Source of the DNA: Bacteroides intestinalis
GTDB taxonomy: Bacteria; Bacteroidota; Bacteroidia; Bacteroidales; Bacteroidaceae
Direction: 5' to 3'
NCBI RefSeq assembly: GCF_902364365.1
Contig: NZ_CABJDN010000008.1
Coordinates: forward strand, 176,542-240,541
DNA length: 64,000 nucleotides
A program made the position numbers and the translations under genes. Positions 59,690-64,000 of the stretch are shown in pieces. Numbering within the stretch: position 1 is the first letter of the stretch; the number at the start of each line of letters is the position of its first letter. Under the pieces are notes generated by a model, which worked only from the letters and a program-made list of their open reading frames with translations, was not told where the DNA came from and did not search any database.

Positions 59690-60574
59690 TTATCGGCTAT
59701 ATGCTTCTATATTGGCCAGTACTTTCTCGCTCAGGCGGTCAAACGCCTGACGAGTACGGCCTGTAGATACCTGCATACAGCGAACATGCGGATGGCTTGA
59801 AAGATGTGCTCCACCCAAAGCTCCCAGTGTATCACAAAAACAAAGGTTATCGCCTTTCAGCCACTTAACGAACGCGGGTTCATCCCACGCTGGAGACAGC
59901 CCGGTATTGAACAATATCTTTTTATTTCCGAGTTGTTCAAACTCAGCCTCATGCAGCAGGACTGTATTCTTATTGAGACAACAGAAAACGACTTCACTCT
60001 GAGAAAGAAGTTCCCTCAAGGGTAAGAAACGATATCCTTTGGCAGCCGCATCCTCTTTTTCACTACGGGCAAAATAAGCGATATCCGCCCCAAAGAATTT
60101 CAATGCATCGGCAATCATACCACCGGATTTGCCCAATCCTATGACACCTACTTTCAGTCCTGTGATCTCCCGGGGCATTTCCTCCCATGGTTCCTGACCA
60201 AATCCATGCAGACAACGCACCAGTTCGCTGACTACATATTCCACCACACCTTCATCCCCATAATCCCGGATACCGGTTACAGTAATCCCCCGTTCGTTCG
60301 CATAACGAATGTCTACATTGGCACTCTCCTGCGAATACAGCGAGCAGCACATACCGATATACCTTATATTCGGACACTTCTCAAGCACACTCCTGTTTAT
60401 TTGTGAAGTATAACTCAATAGCACAGCATCGGCATCTCCGATACGGGTTACTATTTCATCATCCCCTGCCGGAACATCAGGGTACATCACTACCTTTTCT
60501 GCATACGAATGCAGTGTTTTTTCTGCTGACGGAATCAGACTTACGGGTTCTATTGCTACAAGTTTACGAAACAT
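59690..60574 (-). CDS. Divergent D-2-hydroxyacid dehydrogenase family protein
   Basis: 294 residues. NAD-binding VGVIGLGKSGGMIADALKFF near 150 and the ACT-less two-domain layout fit the D-isomer specific family. Yet the usual NTxRGxxVDE segment reads FNTGLSPAWDEP, so the catalytic Arg is replaced, and the late His motif is altered (SHPHVRCMQVSTGRT). It may bind NAD without the normal reaction, or use another residue. Confidence 0.8.
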   Translation of the reverse strand: MFRKLVAIEPVSLIPSAEKTLHSYAEKVVMYPDVPAGDDEIVTRIGDADAVLLSYTSQINRSVLEKCPNIRYIGMCCSLYSQESANVDIRYANERGITVTGIRDYGDEGVVEYVVSELVRCLHGFGQEPWEEMPREITGLKVGVIGLGKSGGMIADALKFFGADIAYFARSEKEDAAAKGYRFLPLRELLSQSEVVFCCLNKNTVLLHEAEFEQLGNKKILFNTGLSPAWDEPAFVKWLKGDNLCFCDTLGALGGAHLSSHPHVRCMQVSTGRTRQAFDRLSEKVLANIEAYSR

Positions 60575-60600
60575 AGTTTTTTATTTTAGAGAGGACGAAG

Positions 60601-60804
60601 TTAGCAAAAAGAGTGATATAAAACAAAAGAGCTGCCATCGATCATACGTGACAACTCTTTCTTACTATCTTTACGACAATACTTTTTCTTGTTCTTATGC
60701 GGACGATCTTTTGCAATCCAACGTCCACCATTGCGTTCCATCTCTATCAAGCGATTCGCTTCCTTGAATGCCGCCAAGGCATCCCTACGTTTTTTCGTCT
60801 TCAT
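60601..60804 (-). CDS. Small basic protein, unknown
   Basis: 67 residues, strongly basic: MKTKKRRDALAAFKEANRLI, then RNGGRWIAKDRPHKNKKKYC. A helical N-terminus and a Lys-rich middle suggest nucleic-acid binding or a ribosome-associated role. The promoter carries the same 34-bp dyad as the HpaII-like gene. No family recognised. Confidence 0.6.
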   Translation of the reverse strand: MKTKKRRDALAAFKEANRLIEMERNGGRWIAKDRPHKNKKKYCRKDSKKELSRMIDGSSFVLYHSFC

Positions 60805-60853
60805 TATTCTACATTTTTAAACATTACAATATAGCTGAAAGGCTAATGTTCTG

Positions 60854-60908
60854 CAAAGATAATGCAAATTGAATGCAGAACTTCCATGCTTGCATGAAAA
60901 AGTTCTGC
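60854..60908 (-). promoter_or_regulatory. Promoter with 34-bp dyad shared with 45066-45120
   Basis: Minus-strand TATCTTTG at 60861-60854; dyad 60875-60908 built from GCAGAACTT/AAGTTCTGC around CATGC-TT-GCATG. Distance from -7 to dyad equals that of the other copy. Confidence 0.72.
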
Positions 60909-60953
60909 CGAAATGCAGCTTATCTTATCCAAAGGTAGTCAATAAAACCAAAA

Positions 60954-61127
60954 CTATCCTCTACTGCCCAAACTATTCTTATCCGGATTTATCTCCGAAA
61001 CCATATTGCGCACTTCTTTCTTATCGACTTTGGAATATAAACCCAATTGTCGTCCGGGTAATGTTTCTTCTGCATTTTTCTGCATCATACTCTTATCTTC
61101 GAGAGCTTTTTCTTCTTTTTTATCCAT
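60954..61127 (-). CDS. 57-residue charged small protein
   Basis: Minus-strand frame from the ATG at 61127 to a TAG at 60956-60954. It begins MDKKEEKALEDKSMMQKNAE and has a conserved-looking LPGRQLGLYSKVDKKEV middle. Very polar, no membrane segment. The composition looks coding. No family recognised. Confidence 0.5.
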   Translation of the reverse strand: MDKKEEKALEDKSMMQKNAEETLPGRQLGLYSKVDKKEVRNMVSEINPDKNSLGSRG

Positions 61128-61198
61128 ATTCTTATCTGGTTTAGGTTATTTACTTATATAGTAACACACAGATAATCCTTAAGGTTCTCCCTCAATAC

Positions 61199-61232
61199 AA
61201 AAAAAGTCGCCAATAACTGACAACTCTTTTTT
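61199..61232 (-). terminator. Intrinsic terminator after the DUF6249 gene
   Basis: On the minus strand an A-rich arm ending GAGTTGTC pairs (with G-U pairs) with GGCGAC and a T7 run. Confidence 0.6.
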
Positions 61233-61261
61233 ATCATAAGAAAATTCCTAAATTCCAGCGA

Positions 61262-61660
61262 TTATTTTTTACTGAGCTTCAACTCTGCAATAAAGGCCGT
61301 GATAAGCCCGATACCTCCAAATGAAAGCACACAAGCTCCATAGACCAAAGATACCGTCTCACGATAAACACGCCAATTGTCCACATCCTTATCCAAATAG
61401 CCGGGAATTGCCGAAGTGCAAATAACAAATCCTATCAACAACCCTAATCCCATGCCCACCAGCAGACATCCTAATTTCAATGCCGAAAAAGAAAAGTTAC
61501 CATAAAGTTTCGGCATACAAGCCACATCCGGTTGGTACTTATCTCCCATCTTTTCAATAAGTATCAAGCGCTCCTTTTTACATACAAACAGTTCAAACAG
61601 TTTGTAAATCCCCAAAGTAATAATTGCCAAAATTGTAGGCACCATAATAAAATCCATCAT
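61262..61660 (-). CDS. DUF6249 membrane protein
   Basis: 132 residues, three hydrophobic segments: IMVPTILAIITLGIYKLFEL, LKLGCLLVGMGLGLLIGFVI and LVYGACVLSFGGIGLITAFI. A KKERLILIEKMG stretch follows the first helix, as in the DUF6249 family often linked to sigma factor/anti-sigma genes in Bacteroidetes. It is divergent from such a pair here. Role unknown. Confidence 0.75.
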   Translation of the reverse strand: MMDFIMVPTILAIITLGIYKLFELFVCKKERLILIEKMGDKYQPDVACMPKLYGNFSFSALKLGCLLVGMGLGLLIGFVICTSAIPGYLDKDVDNWRVYRETVSLVYGACVLSFGGIGLITAFIAELKLSKK

Positions 61661-61681
61661 ATTCGTTTCGTTTTAAATTAG

Positions 61682-61794
61682 TATTTTTGTTCCTTTGTAC
61701 ACTTTAGACGCAGTGTCCTGTGTTAGGTTACACATTTCATCGAAAAAAATATTTTTAAGAAATAATGTAACCTACTACAAGGAGTTGCGTCTAA
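61682..61794 (+). promoter_or_regulatory. Sigma factor promoter and nested-hairpin leader
   Basis: TATTTTTG at 61682-61689 is a likely -7. The leader holds two nested inverted repeats: TTAGACGCA (61704-61712) with TGCGTCTAA (61786-61794), and inside them TAGGTTAC (61724-61731) with GTAACCTA (61767-61774). The AAGGAG at 61779-61784 sits in the bulge between the two stems. Confidence 0.68.
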
Positions 61795-61802
61795 AAGGCA
61801 GA

Positions 61803-62351
61803 ATGGAGAATAACGAAACACATATTATCCAACGCATACTGAGAGGGGAAACTGCTCTATACGAATACTTCCTGAATCAACACGGGCAACAGGTCTTTTC
61901 CCTGATTGCCCGTATCATCTGTAACCAGGAAGATGCTGAGGAGTTGACTCAAGACGTTTTTCTGAAAGCGTTCCAGCATCTCTCCTCTTTCAAAGCCGAA
62001 AGTTCGTTCTCAACATGGATTTATTCCATTGCTTATAATACGGCGATTTCGGCAACCCGTAAGAAGAAATTCGATACTTTTGCCATGGATGATACGTTGC
62101 TCGCCAACATTTCCGACCAACAAGTAGATGAAACGCTTAATGATGAAAGTGAGGAAATGATTATCAGATTAAACAGAGCCATAGAAAAACTAAACTCAGA
62201 CGAACGTGCCTTGATTACCTTATTCTACTACGAAGAAAAGTCATTGAATGAAACTGCCCTGATTCTGGGCCTGACGGAAAGCAATGCAAAAGTAAAATTG
62301 TATCGCATACGCAAAAAGATATATCTACTCATAAAACAAGAGGAAGTATGA
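61803..62351 (+). CDS. ECF-type RNA polymerase sigma factor
   Basis: 182 residues from the ATG at 61803 (MENNETHIIQRILRGETALY); the longer frame runs through the leader. Region 2: QVFSLIARIICNQEDAEELT and QDVFLKAFQHLSSFKAESSF, then STWIYSIAYNTAISATRKKK. Region 4: LNSDERALITLFYYEEKSLN and ILGLTESNAKVKLYRIRKKI. The four-base overlap with the next gene suggests a sigma/anti-sigma pair. Confidence 0.94.
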   Translation: MENNETHIIQRILRGETALYEYFLNQHGQQVFSLIARIICNQEDAEELTQDVFLKAFQHLSSFKAESSFSTWIYSIAYNTAISATRKKKFDTFAMDDTLLANISDQQVDETLNDESEEMIIRLNRAIEKLNSDERALITLFYYEEKSLNETALILGLTESNAKVKLYRIRKKIYLLIKQEEV

Positions 62352-62722
62352 ACGAAGAACAAAAAGACAAAGGGCTGAAAAAAGCCATAAAAGAGGAAAA
62401 CGGATTTCGTCTACCTTCCAATTTCGCCTACCATACTATGAGGAAGGTGGAAGAAGCCGTACGCTTACGCGAAAAGAAATCGGAACGAAGAATGCTGTTT
62501 GCTACGATAGCCGCTTCCATATTCTTAATAGGATGCTGCATTGCCGGATTAGTGATTTATTTCGGTAATACAATCAGAGAAGCCTTCACCCGGCCCGAAA
62601 TACTGGAAACGGAAAAGATCCAAATTCCTTCATTCTATTTACTGATACTTATCGCAATGCCTCTGTTCCTTTTCTTTGACCACTGGATGAGAAAACGATA
62701 TTTTAATAAGCATCACCCTTAA
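62348..62722 (+). CDS. Probable membrane anti-sigma or accessory protein
   Basis: 124 residues. A cytoplasmic N-terminus of about 50 residues (with FRLPSNFAYHTMRKVEEAVR) is followed by two membrane helices (FATIAASIFLIGCCIAGLVI and SFYLLILIAMPLFLFFDHWM). Start overlaps the sigma gene stop. The FxxRTMxKV-like N-terminal stretch is seen in sigma-linked proteins of Bacteroidetes. It has no zinc-binding motif, so the anti-sigma role is from context. Confidence 0.7.
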   Translation: MNEEQKDKGLKKAIKEENGFRLPSNFAYHTMRKVEEAVRLREKKSERRMLFATIAASIFLIGCCIAGLVIYFGNTIREAFTRPEILETEKIQIPSFYLLILIAMPLFLFFDHWMRKRYFNKHHP

Positions 62723-62727
62723 AGAGA

Positions 62728-62770
62728 AAGCGAGGATATCCTTTGCAGGAGCATCCTCGCTTCACTTTTT
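62728..62770 (+). terminator. Intrinsic terminator after the sigma operon
   Basis: AAGCGAGGAT (62728-62737) pairs with ATCCTCGCTT (62753-62762), then CACTTTTTTA. It also lies just beyond the convergent DUF1015 gene. Confidence 0.85.
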
Positions 62771-62781
62771 TATTCCATATT

Positions 62782-64000
62782 TTAATTTAGCTTATGAATC
62801 ACCAGCCCTGAACGTAGTTTCGGTTCAAACCACGTTGTCTTAGGCGGCATGATATTGCCTGTATCTGCAATATCCATCAATTGCTTCATGCTGACAGGAT
62901 AAAGTGCCAAAGCCACTTTCATTTCACCACTGTCCACACGTTTCTTCAACTCACCCAAACCACGGATACCACCAACGAAATCAATACGTTTATCAGAACG
63001 CAGATCTTTGATACCGAGAACTTCATCCAGAATAAGGTTGGAAGAAATGGTAACATCCAGTACACCAATTGGATCATTATCGTTATAAGTACCCGGTTTA
63101 GCTGTCAGACTGTACCACTTACCATCCAGATAAAGGGAGAAATTATGCAAACCGGCAGGTTTATAGATTTCAGTGCCTTTTTCTTCTACTATGAAATTTT
63201 TGCTGACAGCAGTCAGAAATTGTTCAGGTGTCAAGCCATTCAAGTCTTTTACAACACGGTTGTAATCAATAATGGTTAGTTGGTTAGCAGGGAAACAAAC
63301 GGCCATGAAGTAATTATATTCTTCATTACCGGTATGATTTGCATTCTGCTTGGCTTTCTCCGCTCCAACCAAAGCAGCGGCGGCACTACGATGGTGTCCG
63401 TCGGCAATATAAAGAGCGGGCATCTTAGCAAACTCCTTCGTAATGGCATCAATGTCTTCCTGCTTATCAATAATCCAGAAAGTATGACCAAAGCCATCAC
63501 CGGGAGCAATGAAATCATATACCGGCTTTTCGGCTGTATAATGAGCGATAATAGCATCCAGAGTAGCATTGTCAGGATATGCAAAGAATACCGGCTCTAT
63601 ATTGGCATTATTCACACGGACATGTTTCATACGGTCTTCTTCCTTATCGCGACGGGTCAGCTCATGTTTCTTAATGACGCCATTCATATAATCAGGTACA
63701 TAGGCACCTACCACTAAACCATATTGCGTTTTCCCATTCATGGTCTGCGCATAGACGTAGTAGTTTTCTTTATCATCCTGCACCAGCCAGCCTTTGTCCT
63801 GAAACATCTGGAAGTTTTCAGCAGCTTTCTGATAAACACATTCATCGTGTTCGTCGGTACCTACGGGAAAATCTATTTCGGGTTTAATGATATGATACAA
63901 CGATTTTTCGTTTCCTTTTGCCTCTTCGCGCGCTTCTGCTGAGTTCAGCACATCATATGGGCGGGAAGCTACTTGCTCCACCAGATCCTGCGGTGGACGG
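62782..64000 (-). CDS. DUF1015 family protein, 5' end beyond window
   Basis: About 406 residues are present. The frame continues upstream of an internal GTG at 63981 to the window edge (RPPQDLVEQVASRPYDVLNS), so the true start lies outside. Motifs of the family: SRPYDVLNSAEAREEAKGNE, ADGHHRSAAAALVGAEKAKQ and VDFVGGIRGLGELKKRVDSG. It is often next to serine biosynthesis genes in Bacteroides (from memory). A kinase-like role in serine metabolism has been suggested for relatives; I treat the function as open. Confidence 0.88.
   Translation of the reverse strand, partial: RPPQDLVEQVASRPYDVLNSAEAREEAKGNEKSLYHIIKPEIDFPVGTDEHDECVYQKAAENFQMFQDKGWLVQDDKENYYVYAQTMNGKTQYGLVVGAYVPDYMNGVIKKHELTRRDKEEDRMKHVRVNNANIEPVFFAYPDNATLDAIIAHYTAEKPVYDFIAPGDGFGHTFWIIDKQEDIDAITKEFAKMPALYIADGHHRSAAAALVGAEKAKQNANHTGNEEYNYFMAVCFPANQLTIIDYNRVVKDLNGLTPEQFLTAVSKNFIVEEKGTEIYKPAGLHNFSLYLDGKWYSLTAKPGTYNDNDPIGVLDVTISSNLILDEVLGIKDLRSDKRIDFVGGIRGLGELKKRVDSGEMKVALALYPVSMKQLMDIADTGNIMPPKTTWFEPKLRSGLVIHKLN

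Overview
The window looks like a Bacteroides chromosome (Bacteroidales, gut type). Evidence: a UpxY/UpxZ-headed capsular polysaccharide (CPS) locus, an rseC-rnfBCDGEA cluster, many promoters of the Bacteroides form TTTG-N19/20-TAnnTTTG, AT-rich intergenic DNA with few Shine-Dalgarno sites, and typical families (DUF3078, DUF4373, HYC_CC_PP, OMP_b-brl_3). The species cannot be fixed from sequence alone.

Layout. 1-4300 (minus): start of a CPS operon: upxY, upxZ, a DUF1919 protein, wecB, a CTP-type cytidylyltransferase and a cut-off aldo/keto reductase. It is preceded by an invertible promoter element (4499-4707) which in this assembly points away from the operon. 4887-6569 (plus): small accessory genes (a frame-disrupted ORF, a DUF2693/WYL_2-like protein, a DUF4373 protein). 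6759-8802: AAA ATPase and ispE. 9107-16026 (minus): galE and the Rnf ion-pumping complex. 16363-25842: DUF3078 protein, pyrG, yidC, a MATE exporter, an S9 peptidase lipoprotein, lipB. 25905-32294: AraC regulator and a probable copper operon (HYC_CC_PP protein, TonB receptor, HMA protein, CopA ATPase). 32434-37468: DUF3298 lipoprotein, rsmG, MBL hydrolase, gcvP. 37693-42990: hemolysin III, a GntR-controlled ABC operon with a 40-residue membrane peptide, and an outer-membrane barrel. 43339-46081: nitroreductase, an HpaII-like nuclease gene without a methylase beside it, a CDGSH protein, YigZ. 46252-55727: a type I restriction-modification locus (hsdR, hsdM, YhcG-like nuclease, hsdS) followed by a tyrosine recombinase and two silent hsdS cassettes arranged for inversion. 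56010-64000: housekeeping genes, an ECF sigma/anti-sigma-like pair with a structured leader, and a DUF1015 gene running off the window.

Two separate DNA-inversion systems sit in this window: one for capsule expression (promoter flipping) and one for the sequence specificity of a type I restriction enzyme (hsdS shuffling). Several intergenic regions hold short repeat arrays with spacings of 11, 22, 22 and 33 bp. A shared 34-bp dyad lies at the same distance from the promoters of the HpaII-like gene and of a small basic-protein gene 16 kb away. Both families of inversion systems are known in Bacteroides; the repeat arrays, the shared operator and the nested leader hairpin are the least explained signals here.
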